Source: a virus
Direction: 5' to 3' (one strand)
IMG/VR virus record: IMGVR_UViG_3300025070_000024
Location: 1-64,000 of that record
Length of the DNA stretch: 64,000 nt
The position numbers and the translations under genes were made by a program. The notes under the pieces are model-generated. The model made no database searches. It saw only the letters and a program-made list of their open reading frames with translations, and was not told where the DNA came from. Shown here one piece after another: positions 53,182 through 59,673 of this stretch; position 1 is the first letter of the stretch; each line of letters starts with the position of its first letter.

Positions 53182-53275
53182 ATATAGTATAGTCTAATAA
53201 ATAGCAAAACTCCCCTATAGAAAGTTGACTGTCGTACTGCACACATTGAAGACTCATCAGAGATGCTATACGCAT
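53174..53275 (-). CDS. Possible small ORF or frameshifted extension (start uncertain)
   Basis: The 134 bases between the 115-aa gene and the IHF-like gene are open in one frame and look coding: YQLSYELYDLDVVLSFEMRI, then ASLMSLQCVQYD and FCYLLDYTIYG. The frame overlaps the IHF start by 8 bases, as expected in an operon. The first ATG is at 53275; an in-frame TTG exists at 53428, inside the upstream gene. A +1 shift from the 115-aa frame would also join them. Which is real is unclear. Confidence 0.35.
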   Translation of the reverse strand: MRIASLMSLQCVQYDSQLSIGEFCYLLDYTIYG

Positions 53276-53315
53276 CTCAAAACTCAGAACTACGTCCAGG
53301 TCGTACAGCTCATAA

Positions 53316-53663
53316 CTAAGCTGGTACTTTGGAGTCTGAGAAGATGAACTTAAAGGTAATGGAGTCAAGATCAGAGGGGGGTTTAACAATAGGTATATAG
53401 CGGTAGACTCCTTTAGAATCCTTACCAATAATTTTCTTGTCCTTCAAGCTCTTTACGTAGTTGTTTAATACACTTACGCTTTTGAAGTTCATAGCATCAG
53501 AAACATACTTCCTAGAAGCCATGCTACATGCCACCTCTGGGTCGTACTCTATGAACAACACTAATGAGTCTAACTCCCGTGGAGTCAACCTCAAAATACC
53601 ATTAAGTAATTCTAAGTAGTTCCTTAGAAAGTTCTTCTTACTTGTCCGAATACTCAGCTCCAT
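53316..53663 (-). CDS. Conserved crAss-like small protein, possible winged-helix (115 aa)
   Basis: Reads MELSIRTSKKNFLRNYLELL, NGILRLTPRELDSLVLFIEY and MNFKSVSVLNNYVKSLKDKK with IIGKDSKGVYRYIP. The helix-helix-recognition-helix layout resembles a MarR-like winged-helix domain, so regulation of late genes is plausible. A homologous gene near the terminase is common in Bacteroidota phages. It overlaps the preceding gene by 26 bases. Confidence 0.65.
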   Translation of the reverse strand: MELSIRTSKKNFLRNYLELLNGILRLTPRELDSLVLFIEYDPEVACSMASRKYVSDAMNFKSVSVLNNYVKSLKDKKIIGKDSKGVYRYIPIVKPPSDLDSITFKFIFSDSKVPA

Positions 53664-53946
53664 TTTGCTCTTGATATTTTGCTACTCTGTCAATCTTACG
53701 ATTCAATCTCTTCTTGAACAGATTCCTCACATTCTTCAGTAGAAGAATACAACACTGGTTCTCGACAGAAAAGTTTTTCTTCTGTAGTTCATACAACCTG
53801 TCAATTAACATAGACACTACCTCCTCATTGGTAGTTCCAGAGTTGTATGCAGATCCCTGCTTCTCAGTAAACCTTACAGTTTGATACTCAGTCTCAGACT
53901 TAAAATTATGTAGTCTGTATTCGATACCTGGCTTTACAACATCCAT
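53638..53946 (-). CDS. Conserved small crAss-like protein (102 aa)
   Basis: The ATG at 53946 (MDVVKPGIEYRLHNFKSETE) is preferred to a TTG five codons upstream. Core text YQTVRFTEKQ, GTTNEEVVSMLIDRLYELQK and a basic coiled-coil tail match a conserved small gene in crAss-like and other Bacteroidota phages. Similar proteins occur near structural genes and lack known function. Helical C-terminus suggests oligomerisation. Confidence 0.65.
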   Translation of the reverse strand: MDVVKPGIEYRLHNFKSETEYQTVRFTEKQGSAYNSGTTNEEVVSMLIDRLYELQKKNFSVENQCCILLLKNVRNLFKKRLNRKIDRVAKYQEQNGAEYSDK

Positions 53947-54034
53947 AGCAGTTCTGTTCAAGTATAAATATAAAACTTCTATATAATACTACCGCATTGC
54001 CTAGGGTCATGTCAGCTTAGTATAGAGGTTTCTA

Positions 54035-54184
54035 TTATTCTGTGTAAACAAGCTGCGCTATAGTATGGTCTACAAATTCGCCTGAATAGGTGTAAGCCAA
54101 AATCAACTCAGAGTCATTAGGCAGAGTATACGCAACAAATATTGCCCCCTCTACCACAGCTATCCCCTCTAAAAATTTTAGCAT
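54035..54184 (-). CDS. Small hypothetical protein (49 aa), first minus-strand gene
   Basis: From ATG 54184 the product reads MLKFLEGIAVVEGAIFVAYT, then LPNDSELILAYTYSGEFVDH and ends AQLVYTE. Longer in-frame starts would run into the divergent gene. A TATCTTTG box ends 4 bases before the ATG, matching the TAnnTTTG consensus. No family recognised. The strand switch between late and early genes lies immediately beyond it. Confidence 0.45.
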   Translation of the reverse strand: MLKFLEGIAVVEGAIFVAYTLPNDSELILAYTYSGEFVDHTIAQLVYTE

Positions 54185-54188
54185 GTTC

Positions 54189-54196
54189 CAAAGATA
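54189..54196 (-). promoter_or_regulatory. TAnnTTTG-like -7 box at the strand switch
   Basis: TATCTTTG on the minus strand, 4 bases before ATG 54184. No clear TTG -33 box lies 17-23 bases upstream, so this is a weaker candidate than the scaffold promoter. Its distance to the ATG would again give a leaderless mRNA. Confidence 0.35.
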
Positions 54197-54299
54197 TGAG
54201 TTTGAGTACCACCACGATTTAACTCCCCCCACCAAAAACGGACAAGAACCACCCCCCTGCTCCGCCTGCAAAGGCAATGACAAACCCAAATTCAACAAC

Positions 54300-54629
54300 A
54301 TGATTGAAATTAATTCTCTCAGAGCACAGCTCGTCAAAAAGATTGGCGATAACAAGAAGAATGGTCAGAAGTACAAGAAAAACGTTTTCGTTATTCATGC
54401 ACCGAACCATCCTGCGCCGGAAGGACTATGCATTATCGATGCCTTTCATACCAAGGCTCTTTACCAAATGATTGGTGAGGCCAAGGTGGACAGGCTGAGA
54501 CAAGGCGTAAACTTTCCTGCAGTGCAGCAGACGAATGATGGCGATTGGATGCGCATCACAGTGCGTCCGAAGGTTAACGACCCTAGAAAGTCGTACTTCG
54601 ACATCACACCCTGCTCAGCTCCTAAGTGA
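54300..54629 (+). CDS. Hypothetical early protein (109 aa)
   Basis: The frame is open from ATG 54183, but that ATG shares a CATG with the divergent gene's ATG, so the inner ATG 54300 (MIEINSLRAQLVKKIGDNKK) is preferred. It has KKNVFVIHAPNHPAPEGL, IIDAFHTKALYQMIGEAK and ends RKSYFDITPCSAPK. No family recognised. The upstream extension would add a Cys pair (CSACKG), so a longer zinc-binding form is possible. First gene of the plus-strand arm. Confidence 0.55.
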   Translation: MIEINSLRAQLVKKIGDNKKNGQKYKKNVFVIHAPNHPAPEGLCIIDAFHTKALYQMIGEAKVDRLRQGVNFPAVQQTNDGDWMRITVRPKVNDPRKSYFDITPCSAPK

Positions 54630-54634
54630 TTACG

Positions 54635-54651
54635 GGGGGCTAACAACCCCC
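54635..54651 (+). terminator. GC hairpin after the first plus-strand gene
   Basis: GGGGG-CTAACAA-CCCCC forms a 5-bp stem with a 7-base loop six bases after the stop codon. Only two T follow, so it may be a weak or factor-dependent terminator or an mRNA end stabiliser. A longer AT-rich stretch to 54784 precedes the next gene. Confidence 0.45.
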
Positions 54652-54784
54652 TTAACGCATCACTATCATCAGCACGACAACACTGCATGCATTCTCATAC
54701 CAGGGAGTGTGTGCAGTGTTTTCAATGAATTTGGGTATTCAACACGACAAAACTTTCATTGATATAAACTTTACAACTACTCTC

Positions 54785-55006
54785 ATGAACATTGAAGCAA
54801 GACAAAAACGTGAAGAGCTATGCTCTACATTACAGCAACAGCATACCACAGCATGGAATGAGTACCACATGTTGGTGCAAGATCTAAAGCAGCACATCCC
54901 TTCAGATAAGCAGGATGAGGTTATGACTATCGTGAAGCGCATGTGTGATGCACACGGCAAAGTCATGGTAGCTAACCATCGCTACGAGGAAACAATGAAA
55001 TCTTGA
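54785..55006 (+). CDS. Small coiled-coil protein (73 aa)
   Basis: The ATG at 54785 (MNIEARQKREELCSTLQQQH) is preferred over an upstream in-frame ATG, as it gives a wholly helical product: MLVQDLKQHIPSDKQDEVMT and MCDAHGKVMVANHRYEETMK. No domain recognised. It begins the tightly packed plus-strand gene run; the AT-rich 54720-54784 stretch (including GATATAAACTTTA) may hold its promoter. Confidence 0.6.
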   Translation: MNIEARQKREELCSTLQQQHTTAWNEYHMLVQDLKQHIPSDKQDEVMTIVKRMCDAHGKVMVANHRYEETMKS

Positions 55007-55023
55007 ACACAACAAGCAAGACA

Positions 55024-55614
55024 ATGGGTATAGTATACTTAGGGATATTCCTACCACAGAAATCTATTGACCAGCTATTGGTTCCAATAGACACAAACAT
55101 CAAGCATCCACACATTACCATGAAGTACTATGGTACATGGAATCTTGATAGGCTATCTGAAGAAGATCACAGTAAAGTAGGAATACATACTGAGATACAT
55201 CCTTGGGCTATGATTACCTCTAAGGATATTGATGTCCTTATATGTAGAAGGAGTCATGAAGGGATGGGTGATATGCCGCATGTCACTCTGCGGGCGTCTA
55301 ATGGTGCTTTGCCTGTGAACTCTAACAAGTACACAGAAGCATACACTAAGATATTCAAGGCTAGGGTATTCGACTCTAGTCCTCTTGGTGATGCTCAATA
55401 CGAAGCCCTAGACTTCTTTGCCAAAGAGCATCCAGATGCTAAAATCTTCAAGTATGGTACTATTTCACCCATTGCCGCAAGGTGGGGTGTATATACTAGC
55501 GAAGGTGTTAAGTATCAACTGCCATCTAAAAGACTGCCAGGCCCAGATACAATAAGTATCCACCATCCAGACAACTGGAGGTGTATCGAGCCTGAGTATG
55601 ATGCATATGACTAA
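55024..55614 (+). CDS. 2H-phosphoesterase-like protein (196 aa)
   Basis: The ATG at 55024 (MGIVYLGIFLPQKSIDQLLV) follows the previous stop by 17 bases; a TTG seven codons upstream is less likely. Two H-x-T motifs, KHPHITMKYYG (His30, Thr32) and MPHVTLRAS (His86, Thr88), define the 2H phosphoesterase fold, which cleaves cyclic phosphates on RNA ends or cyclic nucleotides. Members include LigT/CPDase RNA-repair enzymes and the phage anti-CBASS protein Acb1. The next-but-one gene is a polynucleotide-kinase-like protein, so RNA repair is an appealing context. Exact substrate cannot be read from sequence. Confidence 0.7.
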   Translation: MGIVYLGIFLPQKSIDQLLVPIDTNIKHPHITMKYYGTWNLDRLSEEDHSKVGIHTEIHPWAMITSKDIDVLICRRSHEGMGDMPHVTLRASNGALPVNSNKYTEAYTKIFKARVFDSSPLGDAQYEALDFFAKEHPDAKIFKYGTISPIAARWGVYTSEGVKYQLPSKRLPGPDTISIHHPDNWRCIEPEYDAYD

Positions 55615-55828
55615 TAACATGATTATGAAGAACAACGCTATTCTTACAGCACTAGTCTCTTTTATTACATGTATCTATACATGTACCATTGGACTACTCG
55701 TAGGTCTCATCAACTCTGATGACCTACATCCTGACCCCAACGCAACACTTCTATTGGCTCTCATTGGAGGGCTAATAGTTGTGTGCCTATGGATTGCTTT
55801 AGCATCTGCCAACAACAAAGAATCTTAA
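55607..55828 (+). CDS. Small two-span membrane protein (73 aa)
   Basis: Two hydrophobic spans (ILTALVSFITCIYTCTIGLL and LLLALIGGLIVVCLWIALA) are joined by a short Asp/Pro-rich loop. Several close ATGs make the start uncertain (55607, 55619 or 55625); the first overlaps the preceding stop. Between the 2H-phosphoesterase and kinase genes. Could be a membrane-active early protein or superinfection factor; no family recognised. Confidence 0.6.
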   Translation: MTNNMIMKNNAILTALVSFITCIYTCTIGLLVGLINSDDLHPDPNATLLLALIGGLIVVCLWIALASANNKES

Positions 55829-55830
55829 TC

Positions 55831-56499
55831 ATGTTAATACATCAAGTAATTATCTTACGAGGTCTGCCCGGTGCCGGTAAAACTACCGTGGCTTCTACCT
55901 TAGCATTAGCGTCACGTGGTACAATATGCTCTGCTGACCAATACATGGTTGACAGCAATGGCGAGTACCACTTCGACCCAAAGCGACTGAAAGATTGTCA
56001 TAACCTCTGCTTCGATAAATTCTGCAAAGAGTTAACCAATGCAGTTCAAGACAAGCATTACGACCTTCGTAATCAGGCGTACACTATCATTGTAGATAAC
56101 ACCAACACTCAGTATTGGGAGTTCCAGAAGTATATCAACAAAGTAGCGAACGTGAATCTTCTGCTGAAAGAACTCGGCTCTAGCGACAAATTCATTGTTA
56201 CTCAGCTCATCGTCGAGAATCCATCAGGATTTCAGTCTACACATGATGTTCCTAGTGCTACTATCGCCGCGATGAAAGACCGGTTTGAGGTTTATTTAGG
56301 TCCAGACCATCAGCTTAGTGACTGTCAGGAAGAACAGGTTCAAGAACATCCACCTTACGAAGAAGACGAGTGTGTAGGGTGTGGCAATTTGTATGATGTC
56401 AATGACCCACATTGTGAATGCACTGATCGCGAGGAGCAAGCTCAGGCTATGATGACCGAAGACATGCAAGATTCTATAGACCCTGACTATGATGAATAA
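55831..56499 (+). CDS. P-loop polynucleotide kinase-like protein with C-terminal zinc motif (222 aa)
   Basis: The ATG at 55831 directly precedes LIHQVIILRGLPGAGKTTVA, with Walker A GLPGAGKT (11-18). CSADQYMVDSNGEYHFDPKR, IIVDNTNTQYWEFQKYI (89-93 DNTNT) and HDVPSATIAAMKDRFE match the AAA_33/N4BP2L-type kinase family, which phosphorylates 5' ends of nucleic acids or related substrates. A C-terminal segment CVGC...HCEC (Cys181, 184, 195, 197) could bind zinc and is an addition to the kinase core. Close linkage to the 2H-phosphoesterase suggests a joint RNA or DNA end-healing role; no ligase is visible in this window. Confidence 0.75.
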   Translation: MLIHQVIILRGLPGAGKTTVASTLALASRGTICSADQYMVDSNGEYHFDPKRLKDCHNLCFDKFCKELTNAVQDKHYDLRNQAYTIIVDNTNTQYWEFQKYINKVANVNLLLKELGSSDKFIVTQLIVENPSGFQSTHDVPSATIAAMKDRFEVYLGPDHQLSDCQEEQVQEHPPYEEDECVGCGNLYDVNDPHCECTDREEQAQAMMTEDMQDSIDPDYDE

Positions 56500-56809
56500 G
56501 ACTCTAACTAAAATGAGTAGTAGACAGATTCAACACATCTTACGTGATGAGCTTAGGAATCAAAAGCTCAAGCACAGGTCTATGGCATATTTAGCTGACC
56601 GGCATCTGTCAGAACTAAAGAAGTATGCAGCCCTTAAAAACTTTGAGCAAATAGATATTCAATCTCGTTTGCACTCTGAATTTTGCCGAGAGCAACATAT
56701 ATCTAGTGTTGAAATCACGCGTTTAGAGAAAGAGCTGAAATATCAGCAACCTGCACCCAACAGAGTTGCTAAGTTTGTGATGAAACTTAAGATGAGGTTT
56801 AACCTATAA
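56489..56809 (+). CDS. Small basic helical protein (106 aa)
   Basis: Starts at overlapping ATGs (56489/56492) inside the end of the kinase gene. Helical and positively charged: SSRQIQHILRDELRNQKLKH, YLADRHLSELKKYAALKNFE and RVAKFVMKLKMRFNL. No domain recognised. It is the last gene before the structured non-coding region, so its mRNA may run into that RNA. Confidence 0.6.
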   Translation: MMNKTLTKMSSRQIQHILRDELRNQKLKHRSMAYLADRHLSELKKYAALKNFEQIDIQSRLHSEFCREQHISSVEITRLEKELKYQQPAPNRVAKFVMKLKMRFNL

Positions 56810-56829
56810 CATTGTATGATGCCTTGCCT

Positions 56830-56876
56830 AGGCACCTCAATCTTAAGTAACACGGGGTTTGACTGTGCCTTGTTAC
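56830..56876 (+). ncRNA. H-type pseudoknot-like element
   Basis: AGGCAC (56830-56835) pairs with GTGCCT (56865-56870) and GTAACA (56847-56852) with TGTTAC (56871-56876), all 6 bp perfect and interleaved. The two 3' arms are contiguous, permitting coaxial stacking. Loops are 11 and 12 bases. Confidence 0.5.
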
Positions 56877-56900
56877 CCAATTCAGTTACTATCTAAAAGT

Positions 56901-56998
56901 CCTACGCTAATCAATCGTAGGCATTATTTATCAGTCAAGCAATAGTGTACGTGTTACCGCTTGATGTATAGACCACGTACCTGTCCCAGCTTGGACAG
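56901..56998 (+). ncRNA. Three consecutive hairpins
   Basis: CCTACG/CGTAGG (56901-56921, 9-base loop), GTACGTG/CACGTAC (56947-56980, 20-base loop) and CTGTCC/GGACAG (56981-56998, 6-base loop). Second and third stems abut directly. The first is followed by CATTATTTAT and could serve as a terminator for the preceding operon. Confidence 0.5.
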
Positions 56999-57012
56999 CT
57001 TAGTCATAGTTA

Positions 57013-57060
57013 GAGGGGGTGTAGCTGTTAGTGACGACTACGGTCTCAGTACACCCCTTC
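57013..57060 (+). ncRNA. Long stable hairpin (11-bp stem)
   Basis: GAGGGGGTGTA (57013-57023) pairs with TACACCCCTTC (57050-57060), 11 bp with one G-U pair and a 26-base loop that has internal pairing potential. It directly precedes the tRNA-like element. Confidence 0.55.
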
Positions 57061-57066
57061 CATTTC

Positions 57067-57147
57067 AGCACAGTCAGGTTTGATAAGCATTTCATTTCAT
57101 CAGAATGGATTACAAAATGCTTATGTGGTTCAATTCCACACTGTGCT
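57067..57147 (+). ncRNA. tRNA-like element (no D-stem)
   Basis: A 7-bp acceptor-like stem AGCACAG (57067-57073) / CTGTGCT (57141-57147) encloses a perfect T-arm, TGTGG-TTCAATT-CCACA (57124-57140), with canonical TTCRA loop directly abutting the acceptor strand. In place of D and anticodon arms there is a 10-base linker and a 9-bp stem TAAGCATTT/AAATGCTTA (57084-57092/57115-57123) with a 22-base cap. It resembles the tRNA-like half of tmRNA or a D-armless tRNA. No CCA is encoded. Not a normal cloverleaf. Confidence 0.55.
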
Positions 57148-57177
57148 CAATCAACTAAAACATCGAATACACACAAG

Positions 57178-57693
57178 ATGGATATCAGCAAAACAAAGTT
57201 CATTAAGAACCTAGTGTTCAAACAGAGAAGCTACATCGAAGGAGGCAAAGTGTCTTACGGTGACAACCAGAGACACATCAACTATCAAGCTTGGCTTCAC
57301 CTTCCAAACAAGTACAAGCTCTCAATTATCACTGGCCCTGTTGGGACAGGACTAAAATCTGTTCCTAACGTCTATGAAATTGGGTTCTTCTCTTCACTTC
57401 ATGGAGAGATGATTAAGGCACACAAAGAGGTGTACTGTTTCACCAACAAAGAAGGTGTAGAGAAGGAAGTTATTGACTACGATAGCACTGCTGGCTACTT
57501 CACTCTTGAAGGGCTTGAAGAATACCTCGTAGAGATTAGTGGGCGTCCAACTCGTACCATCGAAATGGAGATCGAAGAGGGTTACCTCTGTTCAGTACAT
57601 AAGACAGAGTTAGAATACTCTACCAATAGCCAAGTAATGGAACGCGTGTGTCCTAAATGCGAACCTGGACTCTTTAAATCTGAAGCCGAGTAA
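57178..57693 (+). CDS. Hypothetical protein with C-terminal zinc ribbon-like motif (171 aa)
   Basis: ATG 57178 (MDISKTKFIKNLVFKQRSYI) is chosen; the frame extends to a GTG at 57031 but that would cover the tRNA-like element. The body is mixed alpha/beta (YKLSIITGPVGTG, VYEIGFFSSLHGEMI, AGYFTLEGLEEYL). The C-terminus has CSVHKTELE...VCPKCE, a likely Cys-His zinc site. No family recognised. Its leader is the structured RNA region, which may control it. Confidence 0.62.
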   Translation: MDISKTKFIKNLVFKQRSYIEGGKVSYGDNQRHINYQAWLHLPNKYKLSIITGPVGTGLKSVPNVYEIGFFSSLHGEMIKAHKEVYCFTNKEGVEKEVIDYDSTAGYFTLEGLEEYLVEISGRPTRTIEMEIEEGYLCSVHKTELEYSTNSQVMERVCPKCEPGLFKSEAE

Positions 57694-57695
57694 TC

Positions 57696-58160
57696 ATGAA
57701 AACTATTAAAGAAGATATCTTTTTAGGATGGACAGCAGGTGAACTAGCTATAACATACAAAAGGGCAGCGCTAGATGGACCAACCATCAAAGCACCTGAG
57801 CATACTATCAAACTACTACGTAGATGCTACTCAGATACTATTGAGATACGTGAGTCAGCTATATGCATAGGTATATCCCGCGCTAATAGAATACGCTCAG
57901 TATTTATAGTAGGGGAAGGCGGTACAGCCGGATGCGTGATTGACCCTAAGCTAGTATTCAGCAGACTGCTGCTAGAAAACTGCTCTGCCTTTATCTTATC
58001 TCACAACCATCCTAGTGGCAACACAAACCCTAGTATGGCAGATAAGAAATTGACACGTGATTTTCGAGCTTGTGGTAAAGTACTCGACATACCCTTGCTC
58101 GACCACATAATAGTCACCGACAACTCACACTTCTCGTTTGCTACACACGATATGCTATAA
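57696..58160 (+). CDS. RadC-like JAMM (JAB) domain protein (154 aa)
   Basis: Metal-binding JAMM motif is complete: SHNHPSGNTNPSMAD gives H-x-H-x7-S-x2-D, with a preceding Glu in ESAICIGISRAN. The rest (RSVFIVGEGGTAGCVIDPKL, ACGKVLDIPLLDHIIVTDN) matches the RadC family. The helix-hairpin-helix N-terminus of bacterial RadC is missing, as in many phage and plasmid copies. Function of RadC proteins is debated (possibly DNA processing or a deubiquitinase-like activity). Starts 2 bases after the previous stop. Confidence 0.82.
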   Translation: MKTIKEDIFLGWTAGELAITYKRAALDGPTIKAPEHTIKLLRRCYSDTIEIRESAICIGISRANRIRSVFIVGEGGTAGCVIDPKLVFSRLLLENCSAFILSHNHPSGNTNPSMADKKLTRDFRACGKVLDIPLLDHIIVTDNSHFSFATHDML

Positions 58161-58170
58161 CACTATCATC

Positions 58171-58434
58171 ATGCCGCATCCTAAACTCACTCCGACACTC
58201 AAGTCCAAGTATCAAAACAAATGGTACAAGGCCTTAGTAGACAAGATCCAAAAGGATCCCAATGTTCCAGATTGCGAAAGAGTTCAACTCAAACAAGGGT
58301 ATATATTCATTTCTCGTGCTGTAGAACTTGTATTCGAGCACAGCGCAGAAGCACATGCTCTTCTACTAGAACTAAATGAACAGGAACACCTGGATACAGA
58401 TCCAGATGCTACTCGTCTTTTTGATCCGCAATAA
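58171..58434 (+). CDS. Hypothetical protein (87 aa)
   Basis: ATG 58171 (MPHPKLTPTLKSKYQNKWYK) follows the RadC stop by 10 bases; the longer frame overlaps RadC. Contains KALVDKIQKDPNVPDCERVQ, an AVELVFEHSAEAHALLLELN helix and an acidic end. No domain recognised. Its 3' end overlaps a coiled-coil ORF on the other strand. Confidence 0.6.
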   Translation: MPHPKLTPTLKSKYQNKWYKALVDKIQKDPNVPDCERVQLKQGYIFISRAVELVFEHSAEAHALLLELNEQEHLDTDPDATRLFDPQ

Positions 58435-58585
58435 CTCTATTTCGGAGATACGCTAGTTCTTGATGAAGCTCTCCTATCATTTGTATGAGCTTTAAGTTTT
58501 GCTGACGCAACTCATCTATTGTTGATTCCAAATGCTGGATTCTATCCATCATTTTCAGTATAAGTTTCGTCTTCTTAAACATCAT
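58409..58585 (-). CDS. Small coiled-coil ORF on the opposite strand (58 aa)
   Basis: In a 190-base gap of the plus-strand operon, the minus strand holds a clean 58-codon frame: MMFKKTKLILKMMDRIQHLE, STIDELRQQNLKLIQMIGEL, HQELAYLRNR and an acidic end. Leu/Ile heptads give a convincing coiled coil, which random antisense frames rarely do. It overlaps the previous gene's end by 26 bases tail to tail. Could be a small regulator; expression is not certain. Confidence 0.45.
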   Translation of the reverse strand: MMFKKTKLILKMMDRIQHLESTIDELRQQNLKLIQMIGELHQELAYLRNRVIADQKDE

Positions 58586-58624
58586 TGCAGAGTATTCTCA
58601 AAAATACGATAATTATAGTAAACT

Positions 58625-58915
58625 ATGACGTCTATACTTCAAACAGCTGAGCGCAAACACATGCATTCTATTGTTCAATCATATGAATCTATCAGAATAA
58701 ACTTAATATTAGTTTACCTCTTGATTTTTCTGTGTCTACTTTCTATGTGCCTGTTTGCCCTTATAAGCAAATCATACACTGCAGATCTGTGTATACAATT
58801 CGTACACTCCCTAGGTTTTTTGTATATTGGTATTCGGTATGCTCATACCCGCATACTGCTGAAAAAAGCAAAAGAACAATATGACGTTGCCTTCGAAACC
58901 AGAGGTGTCCTCTGA
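58625..58915 (+). CDS. Two-span membrane protein (96 aa)
   Basis: Soluble helical N-terminus (MTSILQTAERKHMHSIVQSY), spans at about 26-47 (LILVYLLIFLCLLSMCLFAL) and 58-72 (FVHSLGFLYIGIRYA), and a charged helical tail (LLKKAKEQYDVAFETRG). No family recognised. May act at the host membrane early in infection. Confidence 0.6.
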   Translation: MTSILQTAERKHMHSIVQSYESIRINLILVYLLIFLCLLSMCLFALISKSYTADLCIQFVHSLGFLYIGIRYAHTRILLKKAKEQYDVAFETRGVL

Positions 58916-59048
58916 ACCAGTACGAATTTATACTTACTTCCGCAGCGGAGTAGAATTGATTAGCCCCTCTCTGAATATTTCTTTATCCAGGAATGATGGG
59001 CATCAACAAGTAACTTACATAGAGTACAACTATGATGAACCCTCCTGA
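58881..59048 (+). CDS. Small hypothetical protein (55 aa)
   Basis: The frame from ATG 58881 to TGA 59048 bridges the two neighbouring genes with overlaps of 35 and 17 bases. Product: MTLPSKPEVSSEPVRIYTYF, then RSGVELISPSLNISLS and VTYIEYNYDEPS. The fit into the gap supports translation. Family unknown. Confidence 0.55.
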   Translation: MTLPSKPEVSSEPVRIYTYFRSGVELISPSLNISLSRNDGHQQVTYIEYNYDEPS

Positions 59049-59304
59049 TGACCCAGAGCTTAAGCTCTATAGTGGCGACGTATTTTTAACGATATGCGTT
59101 GTACACACAAAGACAGAAGCTTCTTCTATAGAAGAACTAGAGCAAGACACTCTAAAAGCTGTCAGACGTTTGCTTTCTCCTGATAGTTCAGAGATTGCTA
59201 GCATCAACATAGAGTTAGAAGACTCTGATTTAATGCAAGTCAATCGCGAGCCAGACTGGTGGGATAAAGTTGATGAGGCTAGGGATCATCTTAAAAATAA
59301 ATAA
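59032..59304 (+). CDS. Hypothetical acidic protein (90 aa)
   Basis: MMNPPDDPELKLYSGDVFLT, then ICVVHTKTEASSIEELEQDT, LKAVRRLLSPDSSEIASINI and DWWDKVDEARDHLKNK. A beta-alpha-beta layout, about 60 residues, with acidic tail. No family recognised. Overlaps the 55-aa gene by 17 bases and precedes the 64-aa gene by 5. Confidence 0.6.
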   Translation: MMNPPDDPELKLYSGDVFLTICVVHTKTEASSIEELEQDTLKAVRRLLSPDSSEIASINIELEDSDLMQVNREPDWWDKVDEARDHLKNK

Positions 59305-59309
59305 TCTAA

Positions 59310-59504
59310 ATGGCTACGATTTTTGAAAATGTATTCAAATGTGTAGTAGTGCGAGACAAACAATATCGCACTGCTTTCTATTCTCACACAGCAGAACTAG
59401 CTAAGCGAGAAGCACGTATTTATGTACGTGCAAACAAAGACAAAAACATTACTTATGAAATCACACAGCCTGTACAGGTATTTGTGAATAGGCCATATAT
59501 CTAA
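59310..59504 (+). CDS. Small hypothetical protein (64 aa)
   Basis: MATIFENVFKCVVVRDKQYR, then TAFYSHTAELAKREARIYVR and ITYEITQPVQVFVNRPYI. Compact beta-alpha-beta pattern. No family recognised. Last gene of this plus-strand run before an intergenic stretch and terminator. Confidence 0.58.
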   Translation: MATIFENVFKCVVVRDKQYRTAFYSHTAELAKREARIYVRANKDKNITYEITQPVQVFVNRPYI

Positions 59505-59673
59505 TATCTATATGTACTTGCTCATATCAAATAAAGCAGTATATTTGACTGTGTAGTATAGAGTATATGCAAGTAAGAATGTTTTTCCAAAGTACCTCTT
59601 GCACTCACAATATAGACTTCATATATGTGACGAAAGAGACGTTGTAAGCAGTTTGTTTTATTTGGTTATAGGT
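59505..59673 (+). other. Intergenic region with inverted repeat
   Basis: AT-rich, no ORF seen. TACTTGC (59515-59521) and GCAAGTA (59565-59571) form a spaced 7-bp inverted repeat. It may be an operator or a loose RNA stem; nothing else is recognisable. Confidence 0.35.

Larger units (their letters stand above)
56815..57177 (+). ncRNA. Structured non-coding region with pseudoknot, hairpins and tRNA-like fold
   Basis: About 360 bases without a convincing ORF (one GTG-started frame from 57031 enters the next gene but has a poor start). It contains perfect complementary segments in series: a pseudoknot-like pair set (56830-56876), hairpins at 56901-56921, 56947-56980, 56981-56998 and 57013-57060, then a tRNA-like element at 57067-57147. 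Such density suggests a folded RNA or structured 5' leader of the gene at 57178. RNA class unknown. Confidence 0.5.

Noticed and set aside
54183-54299. Start of the first plus-strand gene at ATG 54183
   Set aside because: That ATG overlaps the divergent gene's ATG in one CATG. Coding of 54183-54299 cannot be excluded because it contains a Cys pair, but the inner ATG 54300 is the safer start.
57067-57147. Standard tRNA gene
   Set aside because: No D-stem, no anticodon loop with U33 in a 5-bp stem, and no CCA end; reported as tRNA-like only.
57031-57177. N-terminal extension of the 57178 gene from GTG 57031
   Set aside because: It would translate through the 11-bp hairpin and the tRNA-like element; ATG 57178 gives a cleaner start.
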